NCBI RefSeq assembly: GCF_019880585.1
Contig: NZ_JAINVV010000001.1
Span: 595,268-659,267, forward strand
Length of the DNA: 64,000 bases
Direction of reading: 5' to 3'
DNA from: Sphingomonas colocasiae
Lineage (GTDB): Bacteria > Pseudomonadota > Alphaproteobacteria > Sphingomonadales > Sphingomonadaceae
This document shows, in pieces, positions 9,155-16,895 of this stretch; position 1 is the first letter of the stretch, and every line of letters begins with the position of its first letter. Below the pieces are notes generated by a model. That model was not told the DNA's origin, ran no database searches, and saw only the letters and a list, made by a program, of their open reading frames with translations. Position numbers and translations under genes: made by a program.

Positions 9155-9727
9155 ATGGTCGACGACGATGTTCTTGAAGACTGGTTCTGCCGGGAGGTGC
9201 TGCCTCTCGAACGATCGCTGACGCATTTCATTCGGCGCAACTGGCGGGTCGAGGATGACGTGACCGATCTGCGCCATGATGTGTACGAGCTCGCGATCTC
9301 GGCTGGGCGTGGGGGCTTGCCCGCGAACACGCGTCAATATCTGTTCACGATCGCGCGCAACCATCTGATCAACCGTGCGAAACGCGCGCGTATCGTGTCG
9401 TTCGATCTGGTCGCCGATCTCGAGACGATCGACCGCGAGGTCGATCTGTTCGAAGCCGAACGCCATCTGAATGCGCGGGAATCTCTGCGCCGTGTCCATG
9501 AAGGGCTGGAACGGTTGAGCCCGCGCGTGCGCGAGATCGTCCGGCTGCGCAAGGTCGAGGGGCTGAACGTCCAGGAAACCGCCGAACGGCTCGGCATTGG
9601 CAAGGACGCGGTCAATCACCAGGTGATGATGGGGATGAAGGCGCTCGCCGATTTCATGCTGGGCGGCAGCGGCAAGGTGATCCGGCCCAAATTCGGCCGC
9701 CGCCATCGGAAAGGCGGTGAAGCATGA
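9155..9727 (+). CDS. FecI-type ECF RNA polymerase sigma factor
   Basis: Sigma-70 family extracytoplasmic-function factor, 190 residues from ATG 9155 (GGGAGAG lies 13 bases upstream; an in-frame GTG at 9131 is the alternative). Region 2 contains TRQYLFTIARNHLINRAKR, the -10-recognition and helix 2.4 segment. Region 4 contains LSPRVREIVRLRKVEGLNVQETAERLGIG with a clear helix-turn-helix. It is followed with a 4-base overlap by fecR. The arrangement sigma, FecR, STN receptor predicts that the receptor at 10764 senses ligand, FecR relays the signal and this sigma factor activates the receptor gene and probably its own promoter. Confidence 0.92.
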   Translation: MVDDDVLEDWFCREVLPLERSLTHFIRRNWRVEDDVTDLRHDVYELAISAGRGGLPANTRQYLFTIARNHLINRAKRARIVSFDLVADLETIDREVDLFEAERHLNARESLRRVHEGLERLSPRVREIVRLRKVEGLNVQETAERLGIGKDAVNHQVMMGMKALADFMLGGSGKVIRPKFGRRHRKGGEA

Positions 9728-10683
9728 GCCGTGTGCAGCAGGCGAACGACCGCGCGGCGGCCTTCCTGATCGCACAGGAGGAAGGGAATTGGTCGGCGAC
9801 GGACAAGGCCGCGCTCGATGCGTGGCTGGCCGAGTCGGATGGCAACCGCGCGGCCTATTGGCGGCTGAAGCATAGCTGGCGTGAAGCCGATCGGATCGGG
9901 GCGCTCGGGCCCGTCGTTTCCGAAATAGTGGAGCCGCGCGCGCCGCGCCGCTGGTGGTTGCCCAGCGCGATCGCCGCATCGCTCGTGCTGATGGTCGGCG
10001 CCGGTTACATGATCGCGCATGAGCCCACGCCGGCGATCCGGACCCTGGCCTATGAAACCCCTGTCGGCGGACGGCGCCTGATCGGCATGGCCGATGGCAG
10101 CCGGGTGCAGCTCAACACCGCATCGACGGTGCGAACTGCGGTGACCGATAACGCGCGCGAAGTGTGGTTGGACAAGGGTGAGGCCTATTTCGAGGTCTCG
10201 CATCGGGAGGGGCGGCCGTTCGTCGTTCATGCCGGCGACCGGCAGATCACCGTGCTCGGCACCAAATTCTCGGTCCGCCGCGATGCCGGCAAGGTGACGG
10301 TGTCGGTGCTGGAAGGGCGGGTGCGCGTCGACGAGGTCGATGGCGGGCGCGACATGCGCTCGGCGATCATCTCGCGCGGCGATATCGCCTTTGCGGAAGG
10401 CGATGCGACGCTGGTGACCGCACGGTCCGAAGCGCGGGTCGAAGGTGCGCTGGCCTGGCGGACAGGCATGCTGAGCTTCGATCAGACCAGCCTGTCCGAC
10501 GTGGCGGCGGAGTTCAATCGCTACAACAGCAAGCCGATGGTGGTGACCGATGCGGACGCCGGCGCGATCCGGATCGGCGGCCTGTTCCCTGCATCCAAGC
10601 CGGAGGTGTTCGCGAGGCTGCTGCGTGATGCCTATGGCGTGAAAGTCACCGAAACGCCCGAGGCGATAAAAATTTCGAACTGA
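9724..10683 (+). CDS. FecR family anti-sigma/sigma regulator
   Basis: Inner-membrane signal relay protein, 319 residues. An N-terminal cytoplasmic DUF4880 domain with AWLAESDGNRAAYWRL (about residues 34-48) binds the sigma factor. A single membrane segment at about 79-97 follows, then the periplasmic FecR domain (T-P-V-G-G-R-R through GTKFSVRR and VLEGRV) and a C-terminal STN-like DUF4974 module (LSFDQTSLSDVAAEFNRY). It starts within the fecI stop codon (ATGA), so it is co-translated with the sigma factor. Its periplasmic end is expected to contact the STN domain of the receptor encoded next. Confidence 0.93.
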   Translation: MSRVQQANDRAAAFLIAQEEGNWSATDKAALDAWLAESDGNRAAYWRLKHSWREADRIGALGPVVSEIVEPRAPRRWWLPSAIAASLVLMVGAGYMIAHEPTPAIRTLAYETPVGGRRLIGMADGSRVQLNTASTVRTAVTDNAREVWLDKGEAYFEVSHREGRPFVVHAGDRQITVLGTKFSVRRDAGKVTVSVLEGRVRVDEVDGGRDMRSAIISRGDIAFAEGDATLVTARSEARVEGALAWRTGMLSFDQTSLSDVAAEFNRYNSKPMVVTDADAGAIRIGGLFPASKPEVFARLLRDAYGVKVTETPEAIKISN

Positions 10684-10685
10684 TC

Positions 10686-10712
10686 GTTACAGTTTCGCGA
10701 CGCAACCTTGTC
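10686..10712 (+). promoter_or_regulatory. ECF-type promoter candidate for the fecA-like receptor
   Basis: GTTACA at 10686-10691 and TTGTC at 10708-10712 are separated by 16 bases, matching the pair before fecI. A start near 10720 gives a leader of about 44 bases to the receptor ATG at 10764, which has GGGGGAAGGG just upstream. Confidence 0.5.
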
Positions 10713-10763
10713 TCCTTCCCATGACGGATACGCGCGGACGCGACCGATACAGGGGGAAGGGAT

Positions 10764-13097
10764 ATGAGGATCAACGGCCATCGCGCTTTGCTGGCATCGG
10801 GTATCTGCATCGCGGCGCTCGCGACGCCGGCCCATGCACAGCAGCGCCAGTTCGACATTCCGGCGGGGAGCCTGAAATCGGCGCTCGACGCCTATGGCCG
10901 CCAGGCGGGACGCCCGATCATCTACAAGGCGGACGAGGTGCGCGGCGTGCAGTCGCGTGGTTATCGGGGGGCGGCGGCACCCGATGTCGCGCTCGACGCG
11001 ATCCTGGCGAACAGCGGCTTCAGCGTGCGCGCGGGAACGGCGGGGGCGATCGCGATCGTCCGCAACCAGAGCCGTACCTCTATGACCGACGAAGCCGTAT
11101 CGGCCGCAGGTGACGGCGCTGGTACGGGCGAGGGTGAAGCCTTTGGCGATATCGTCGTTACCGCCGCGCGCCGCGAACAGCGGCTGGTCGACGTGCCCAT
11201 GAGCATCACGGCGGTGTCCCAGGCGGAGCTGGAGCGGCGCGGCGCCGTCTCGCTGCTCGATCTCTCGCGCAGCGTGCCGGGATTGGTGGTGATCGAATCC
11301 GGCCCCGGGCAGAACCAGATCTTCCTGCGCGGCGTCGCCAATCCCAACGGCATCGCTTCGCTGGTCGGCGTCTATATGGATGAGATCCCGGTGACGGGCG
11401 CGTCGCTGGGGCAGCTTGATCTGCAGCTTGTCGACCTCGAACGCGTGGAGGTGCTGCGCGGGCCGCAGGGCACCCTCTACGGCCAGGGATCGGCGGGCGG
11501 CACCGTCCGCTTCATCACGCGCAATCCCGACCTCAACAGCGTTTCGGGCGAAGCCAGCCTGTCGGCCTATGCCACCGAACATGGCGATTTCAGCGAACGC
11601 CTGAGCGGCGTGGTCAATGTGCCGGTGATCGACGACGTGCTGGGTTTCCGCGTTTCGGGTACGCTCGCCAATCTGGGCGGCTGGATCGACCAGCCGGCGG
11701 CGGGTCGCAAGGACATCAACGACCAGTTGATCCGCAATGTTCGCGTGAAGGGCTTGTGGCGGCCTGCCGACGGGCTGGACATCACCGGCACCGTCGTCGT
11801 CCATCGCAACAAGGGCGATGGCCTGACGGTGGGCGCGGACAAGCATTATGATGTCGATTTTCCGAATGGCGATCCGCTGGCGCGCCAGACTCTGGTCGAC
11901 AATTACGAGATCTATAATCTCACCGCGACCTATGATTTCGGCGGAGTCGAGCTGATGAGTTCGACCAGCCATGTCGATGCGCACAAGCGCAATGCCGGCG
12001 TGGCGCTGAAGCTGCCGGGGCTGGAAACCTTCAACCGAGATACGCTCGACAGCACGTCGTTCACGCAGGAAGTGCGGCTGAGCTCGACGGGCAAGCGCCG
12101 GCTGAACTGGGTCGTGGGCGCCTTCTACACCGATGAGACGATCGACCGGCTGCAGGTGCTCGATCTCTATTCCGAAGGCGAATTCCTGGGCGTGGATTCG
12201 GTGGATTCCAGCGACAAGTCGGAAACGATCTCGGTGTTCGGCGACATATCCTTTTCGCTGACCGATCGCTTTCAATTGGGCAGTGGGCTTCGCTATTTCC
12301 ACGACAGCCGCAAGCGCGCGCGCAACGGCGTGCCCGATCAGGCCGGCACCTTCGAATCCGTCAACCCGCGCTTCTATGCGTCCTATGATCTCGCCCCGAA
12401 TGCGACGCTTTACGCCAATGTGGCCAAGGGGTTCCGCAGCGGCGGATTTCAGGGCAACGGCGTGAACACCACGTTCGATCCGGAGAATGTCTGGTCGTAC
12501 GAGGTGGGGACGAAGGGAGTGTCCGGCGGCTTTCGCTGGGACGTCACCGGCTTTTACAGCAAGTATAAGGGATATCAGGCCTTCGTGCTCGGTCAGGGCG
12601 TGTTCGGCGGGCTGATGAATGCCGGCAATGCCGAGATTTACGGTGTGGACTGGTCTTTCGCTGTCGATCCGGTGAAGAATCTGACGCTGCAATTGAGCGG
12701 CAATGTGACCAGCACCGAGCTGGTCTTCGTCCTCCCCGCATCGACATCGAACATCACCGGTGACCGGCTCGACTATATTCCCGATTATGCGATTTCGGCT
12801 TCGGCCGAATATCGCTTCGACTGGAGCGCCGACACGCCGGGCTTCGCGCGGCTGGACTATAACCAGATCGGCCCCGGCACCGTCACCGATCGCAGCCTGG
12901 ACATCGTCGCCTTTCGCACCAACACGCTCAACATGCTCAATGCACGGATCGGACTGGAGCGCGGCCGTTGGGGCGTTGAGCTGTTCGGCGAAAATCTGCT
13001 TGGCGAGAATGGCCGGCAGGATCCGCTGGAGGCATTGGGCTTCGGTACCCGCCCGCGTCCGCGCGTGATCGGCGCGAAGGTGAAAGCGAGCTTCTGA
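10764..13097 (+). CDS. TonB-dependent receptor with STN signalling domain (FecA-like transducer)
   Basis: Outer-membrane transducer of 777 residues. A signal peptide ending HAQ is followed by an STN domain (about 27-97: FDIPAGSLKSALDAYGRQAG through GFSVRAG), a TonB box/plug region (FGDIVVTAARREQRL; LERVEVLRGPQGTLYGQGS) and a barrel ending in K-V-K-A-S-F with the C-terminal Phe needed for assembly. The STN domain contacts FecR, making this the signalling receptor of the fecI-fecR module. The plug LYGQGSAGGTVRFIT type is common in sphingomonad receptors for siderophores and plant or sugar compounds. FecIR control makes a ferric complex most likely, but no ligand-specific residue is identifiable. 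Confidence 0.92.
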   Translation: MRINGHRALLASGICIAALATPAHAQQRQFDIPAGSLKSALDAYGRQAGRPIIYKADEVRGVQSRGYRGAAAPDVALDAILANSGFSVRAGTAGAIAIVRNQSRTSMTDEAVSAAGDGAGTGEGEAFGDIVVTAARREQRLVDVPMSITAVSQAELERRGAVSLLDLSRSVPGLVVIESGPGQNQIFLRGVANPNGIASLVGVYMDEIPVTGASLGQLDLQLVDLERVEVLRGPQGTLYGQGSAGGTVRFITRNPDLNSVSGEASLSAYATEHGDFSERLSGVVNVPVIDDVLGFRVSGTLANLGGWIDQPAAGRKDINDQLIRNVRVKGLWRPADGLDITGTVVVHRNKGDGLTVGADKHYDVDFPNGDPLARQTLVDNYEIYNLTATYDFGGVELMSSTSHVDAHKRNAGVALKLPGLETFNRDTLDSTSFTQEVRLSSTGKRRLNWVVGAFYTDETIDRLQVLDLYSEGEFLGVDSVDSSDKSETISVFGDISFSLTDRFQLGSGLRYFHDSRKRARNGVPDQAGTFESVNPRFYASYDLAPNATLYANVAKGFRSGGFQGNGVNTTFDPENVWSYEVGTKGVSGGFRWDVTGFYSKYKGYQAFVLGQGVFGGLMNAGNAEIYGVDWSFAVDPVKNLTLQLSGNVTSTELVFVLPASTSNITGDRLDYIPDYAISASAEYRFDWSADTPGFARLDYNQIGPGTVTDRSLDIVAFRTNTLNMLNARIGLERGRWGVELFGENLLGENGRQDPLEALGFGTRPRPRVIGAKVKASF

Positions 13098-13107
13098 ACG
13101 TTCGGGA

Positions 13108-13142
13108 ATGGGAGCCGCCGCCGGTTTTCCCGCGGCTCCCAT
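13108..13142. terminator. Hairpin between convergent fecA-like and DMT genes
   Basis: An 11-bp perfect stem ATGGGAGCCGC / GCGGCTCCCAT with a 13-base loop lies between two genes that end toward each other. The loop contains a TTTT on the plus strand. It probably ends transcription from both sides, though no clear U-run follows the stem. Confidence 0.55.
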
Positions 13143-13150
13143 CCTCCGGG

Positions 13151-14089
13151 TCATGCCGGAGCCGCCGCCGGTTTGTGCGCCGTGAAGCAGCTTGTCACGC
13201 TGGCGATGACGAGCAGGATCGCCAGTGTTTCGAGCATGGTCGGCAGCCGGGCTTCCCAGGCGAAGCCGTAAAGCAGCGCGAACAGCGTTTCGAACAGGAT
13301 CATCTGGCCGATCAGTGTGAGGGGCAGCAACCGGCTTGCCCTGTTCCAGAGCGCGTTGCCGGCGATCGAGGAGAGCAGCGCCACGCCCGCGCACACCGCG
13401 ATCAGATGGCTCCATTGCGAAATATCCTGGCCGGTCGCTTCCAGCAGCACTGCGGCGGGCACGATCAGCAGCGCCTGCCCGCCGGTCACGACCCCGAGCA
13501 ACAGGCTCCAGTCATGCGCGGAGACATGATCGAGCCGCGCCAGCCAGCGAGTGTTGCCGATCGCGAAGATCATCCATGAGACGAGCGCCCCGACCGCGCA
13601 AGCCAGGCCTGCCGCCTGCTCGACGAGTGATCCGCCAGGCGCGGGCCCCAGCGCTTGCCAGCCCACGCAGACGACGCCCGCGATCCCAAGCAACAGCGAC
13701 GGCGCAAGCTGAGACAGCGGCGGGGCGCCGCCGTCGCGGCTGCCGAGAATGGTGACCGCGACGGGCAGCAATCCGATCACCAGCGACGTCATCGCGATGC
13801 CGCCAAGCTGAACCGCGCTTGCGAGCAGGATATAATAGAGACAGTTGCCGAGCAGGCTCAGCCAGCCGAGTGCCACCCATTCGCGGCGACCGAGCCGGTC
13901 GCGCAGGCCGTGCCAGCGCGGAGCCAGGAGGATCATGGCGAACAGCCCGTAAGCAAGATAGCGACCCGCGGCCAGGTGGAGGGGGCCGAAACCACGGACC
14001 AGTTCGGGGGCGAGGAAGACCAGCCCCCACAGCGCGCCGGCGCCGGCGCCGCAGGCAATGCCGGCCGTCATGTCTCGGTTGTCTGTCAT
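13151..14089 (-). CDS. DMT (EamA) family transporter
   Basis: Inner-membrane drug/metabolite transporter, 312 residues, ten predicted membrane segments in two EamA repeats (first begins GAGALWGLVFLAPEL, second begins LACAVGALVSWMIFA). The family exports amino acids or other metabolites, and the substrate cannot be predicted. It lies downstream of, and on the same strand as, the AraC regulator (14150), which makes that regulator its likely controller. The C-terminal tail is Pro/Ala-rich. Confidence 0.85.
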   Translation of the reverse strand: MTDNRDMTAGIACGAGAGALWGLVFLAPELVRGFGPLHLAAGRYLAYGLFAMILLAPRWHGLRDRLGRREWVALGWLSLLGNCLYYILLASAVQLGGIAMTSLVIGLLPVAVTILGSRDGGAPPLSQLAPSLLLGIAGVVCVGWQALGPAPGGSLVEQAAGLACAVGALVSWMIFAIGNTRWLARLDHVSAHDWSLLLGVVTGGQALLIVPAAVLLEATGQDISQWSHLIAVCAGVALLSSIAGNALWNRASRLLPLTLIGQMILFETLFALLYGFAWEARLPTMLETLAILLVIASVTSCFTAHKPAAAPA

Positions 14090-14149
14090 CGCGATCTCCG
14101 TGCCTCGGCCGGAGATTGCGTCAGGTGAGCGGCGCGGTCTTGATCGTGC

Positions 14150-14920
14150 CTATCGTTTCCTTGTCCCAGGCTCCTGCGCCTGGCGCCGATAGGCGCCCGG
14201 CGTCAGCCCGGTTTCCCTGCGCATGGCACGGGTGAGGGCACTTTGATCGGCATAGCCGTTGCGATAGGCCAGTTCCGCGATCGAGTGGCGGGTCGAGCGA
14301 AGCCCGTCGCGAACGCGTTCCAGGCGGAGATCGGACAGCCAGGCGATGGGTGTGGTGTCGAGTTCCTCGCGGAATATGGCGTGAAGGCGGCTGATGCTGA
14401 GGCCGGCCCGGCTCGCCATCGTCGCGGTGGTCCAGGACGAACCCGGATCGGCTTCGACAAGGGCGCGCAGCCCGGCCAGGCGGGAGCGGGGTGACGGGGG
14501 CGTCAGGTCGAGCGCTTCGAACAGCAGCGGCGCCCAATAGTCGACGGCGGTCGACGGCGCTGTGCGATCCGCCGTCATCAACGCCATGAAATCGACCAGC
14601 TTGTTCGCCGCCGGTGACAGGGGAAGATAAGGACTATGGCCGAGGCGTTCCCGCAATGACGGGGTGATAACCCCCGGATCCAGGTCGAGGATGAAGGAGC
14701 GATTGGCATGATCGCTTACCTGGTCGTGGCGGGCATCTGCGTCGACAAAGGCCATTTCGCCGCGCGTAACCGCCGCGCCGCGGCCCGCAATCTCCATCTC
14801 AAGCGATCCGGTCAATGGCAGGACGAGTTGGGCGAAAACATGGTGATCCATGCTGCTTTGTCGGTCGTAGCTGCGCACGGCCAAAGAGAATGACGGCATA
14901 TCGGGCATCGCCGATATCAT
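14150..14920 (-). CDS. AraC family transcriptional regulator
   Basis: 256 residues. The N-terminal half resembles a cupin-type AraC sensor domain (H-H-V-F-A-Q-L-V-L-P, EMEIAGRG). The C-terminal pair of helix-turn-helix motifs is clear: WTTATMASRAGLSISRLHAI and then HSIAELAYRNGYADQSAL, followed by FxxGLTPxAYRR-like TGLTPGAYRRQ. It probably regulates the adjacent DMT transporter, 60 bases downstream on the same strand. The ATG at 14920 is used; ATG four codons in is an alternative. Confidence 0.88.
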   Translation of the reverse strand: MISAMPDMPSFSLAVRSYDRQSSMDHHVFAQLVLPLTGSLEMEIAGRGAAVTRGEMAFVDADARHDQVSDHANRSFILDLDPGVITPSLRERLGHSPYLPLSPAANKLVDFMALMTADRTAPSTAVDYWAPLLFEALDLTPPSPRSRLAGLRALVEADPGSSWTTATMASRAGLSISRLHAIFREELDTTPIAWLSDLRLERVRDGLRSTRHSIAELAYRNGYADQSALTRAMRRETGLTPGAYRRQAQEPGTRKR

Positions 14921-15008
14921 ATCATCTTTTTCGGGAGTGCCATATGGCGCCGGGCAGAGTCAGTTCGACCCTCGCGGAGACCGAGGCGTCACCCGCGCCC
15001 GACGGGGA

Positions 15009-16112
15009 TCAGCTGCTCCGTGTTTCCGCATTCAGGAACGCCGCGACATCGGCAAGTTCCACGCTCTTGTCGACGAAGGAATTCCCTATCGCGCGGGCGA
15101 GAATGAAGGCAAGCGTGCCGGCCGCCATCTTCTTGTCGTGAAGCATGTGCGCGACCAGAGTTTCGCCGCTGGCCGCGATGCCGGCGGCGGCGAGGCCGTC
15201 GGGAAGCGCGACCGCGCGCAAATGAGCGGCGACGCGTTCGGCGTCCTGCGAAGCGCACAGACCGCGCCGCGCCGAATAACGGAAAGCGAGCGCCATGCCC
15301 GCCGCGACGCCTTCGCCATGAAGGAGTCTGTCGGAAAAGCCTGTTTCCGCTTCCAGCGCATGGCCGAACGTGTGGCCCAGGTTGAGCAGCGCGCGGCGTC
15401 CGCTGGTTTCGCGCTCATCATCGCCGACGATCGCGGCCTTGGCGGCAACGCTGGTGGCGATGGCATGAACGCGGGCTTCTGCGTCACCCGCCAGCAGCCG
15501 TGCGGCATTGGCTTCGCACCATTCGAAGAAGCCGAAATCGCCGATCAGGCCGTATTTCACCACTTCGGCATAGCCGGCGCCGAGTTCGCGGCGCGGCAGC
15601 GTGTCGAGCACGCTGGGATCGATCAGCACGAAGCTCGGCTGGTGAAAGGCGCCGATCAGATTCTTGCCCGCCCGCGTGTTGATCGCGGTCTTGCCGCCCA
15701 CCGAACTGTCGACCTGGGCGAGCAAGGTGGTCGGGATCTGGATGAAGCCGCAGCCGCGTTTCAGGATCGCCGCCGCGAAGCCGACCAGATCGCCGATCAC
15801 ACCGCCGCCCAGCGCGATGATATGGTCGCCGCGCTCGACTTCGAGCGCGAGCAGCCGATCGGTCAGCGCTTCGAGTTGTGCCCAGCTCTTGGTCGATTCG
15901 CCGGCTGGAAGCGTGATGACATGACGCTCGAGCCCGTCCAGCGACGCTTCGAGGCGCGGAAGCTGGTGATGCGCGACATTGGAGTCGGTGATGATGATCG
16001 CGCGTCCGCGCTTCAGCCAGGGGGCGAGATGCCGGGCCGCGCCGTCGAGAGAACCGGCTTCGATCGCGACATCATAGCTGCGATCGCCGAGGCTGACAGG
16101 AACGATGCTCAT
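15009..16112 (-). CDS. aroB: 3-dehydroquinate synthase
   Basis: Second enzyme of the shikimate pathway, converting DAHP to 3-dehydroquinate with NAD+ and a divalent metal. 367 residues, normal length. The NAD-binding and catalytic block [18 protein letters not shown] is present, followed by the K-T-A-I-N loop ([11 protein letters not shown]) and metal-ligand histidines in [12 protein letters not shown] and [12 protein letters not shown]. aroK lies upstream on the same strand and overlaps by four bases (ATGA), the classic aroK-aroB pair. Confidence 0.97.
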   Translation of the reverse strand: MSIVPVSLGDRSYDVAIEAGSLDGAARHLAPWLKRGRAIIITDSNVAHHQLPRLEASLDGLERHVITLPAGESTKSWAQLEALTDRLLALEVERGDHIIALGGGVIGDLVGFAAAILKRGCGFIQIPTTLLAQVDSSVGGKTAINTRAGKNLIGAFHQPSFVLIDPSVLDTLPRRELGAGYAEVVKYGLIGDFGFFEWCEANAARLLAGDAEARVHAIATSVAAKAAIVGDDERETSGRRALLNLGHTFGHALEAETGFSDRLLHGEGVAAGMALAFRYSARRGLCASQDAERVAAHLRAVALPDGLAAAGIAASGETLVAHMLHDKKMAAGTLAFILARAIGNSFVDKSVELADVAAFLNAETRSS

Positions 16113-16660
16113 TGTCCGGCGCGTTCGGCGAGCACGCGCAGAATGGCGTCGACCGTCAGTTCGTGCGGCGAGGTCTGGCTGCGGACATGGAAGGGCGCCA
16201 GCGCATAGACCGGATTGCGGACGGCGGCGAGTTCGGTCAGCACTTGGCGGGGATCCTTGTTGCGGAGAAGGGGGCGGGTGTCGCGCCGGGAAACGCGGCT
16301 GGCAAGCACGTCGATATCGGCATCGAGCCAGATCGCGATCGCGCGATCGAGGATCAGCGAGCGGGTCTCGTCCTGCATGAAGGCGCCGCCGCCGGTGGCG
16401 ATCACCTTTGGCCGGCCATCGATCAGGCGCGCGATCACGCGCCGTTCGCCATCACGGAAATAGGGTTCGCCATAGCGTTCGAAGATTTCCGCGATCGACA
16501 GCCCGGCCGCGGCCTCGATCTCGTTGTCGGCATCCACGAAGGGAACGCCGAGCCGCGCGGCCAGCCGGCGGCCGACCGTGGATTTGCCGACGCCCATCAG
16601 GCCGATAAGCACGATCGGCTGGTCCGGTCTGATGGAGGAGGCGGGGGCGGTCCGGGGCAT
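16109..16660 (-). CDS. aroK: Shikimate kinase
   Basis: Phosphorylates shikimate with ATP in chorismate synthesis. 183 residues. Walker A LMGVGKST lies at about 21-28, the shikimate-binding DADNEIE at about 44, R-x-x-E-R-R for substrate contact, and the GGGAFM loop. An N-terminal extension of about 14 residues precedes the P-loop strand. The gene is the upstream partner of aroB and is divergent from the small ORF at 16758; the roughly 100-base gap should hold both promoters. Confidence 0.96.
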   Translation of the reverse strand: MPRTAPASSIRPDQPIVLIGLMGVGKSTVGRRLAARLGVPFVDADNEIEAAAGLSIAEIFERYGEPYFRDGERRVIARLIDGRPKVIATGGGAFMQDETRSLILDRAIAIWLDADIDVLASRVSRRDTRPLLRNKDPRQVLTELAAVRNPVYALAPFHVRSQTSPHELTVDAILRVLAERAGQ

Positions 16661-16757
16661 GGCGGCGCGCTATACACAAGGCGGATCGATGGAGCAAAAC
16701 GGTGCGATGCATCGCTTCGCTCTTGCCGCTCGGGCGCTGGCGCAGCATAGGACAGGC

Positions 16758-16895
16758 ATGTCGCCCGCTATTCGAAACCTCGTCATCCTGCTCGTCGTGC
16801 TGGCGGGCGGTGTCTATTTCCTCTCCACGCTGGCTCACGAACAGCCGCAAAAGCGTGTCGAGAAGTCCGTGCCCAATGAAGCGCTTGGGCGATAA
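16758..16895 (+). CDS. Small single-pass membrane protein (45 aa)
   Basis: An unrecognised 45-residue ORF with an N-terminal hydrophobic segment, NLVILLVVLAGGVYFLSTLA (residues 7-26), and a basic, polar tail ending PNEALGR. It starts at ATG 16758 and overlaps the start of the next gene (16876) by 20 bases in another frame, as coupled genes do. It fits a conserved small membrane protein in the aroK-xerD interval of sphingomonads, but that is inference. The weak ribosome site (ACAGG) lowers certainty. Confidence 0.6.
   Translation: MSPAIRNLVILLVVLAGGVYFLSTLAHEQPQKRVEKSVPNEALGR

Noticed and set aside
10632..13415. 927-residue minus-strand frame over the fecA-like gene
   Set aside because: Antisense shadow of a clear TonB receptor; the coding strand has motifs, the reverse has none.
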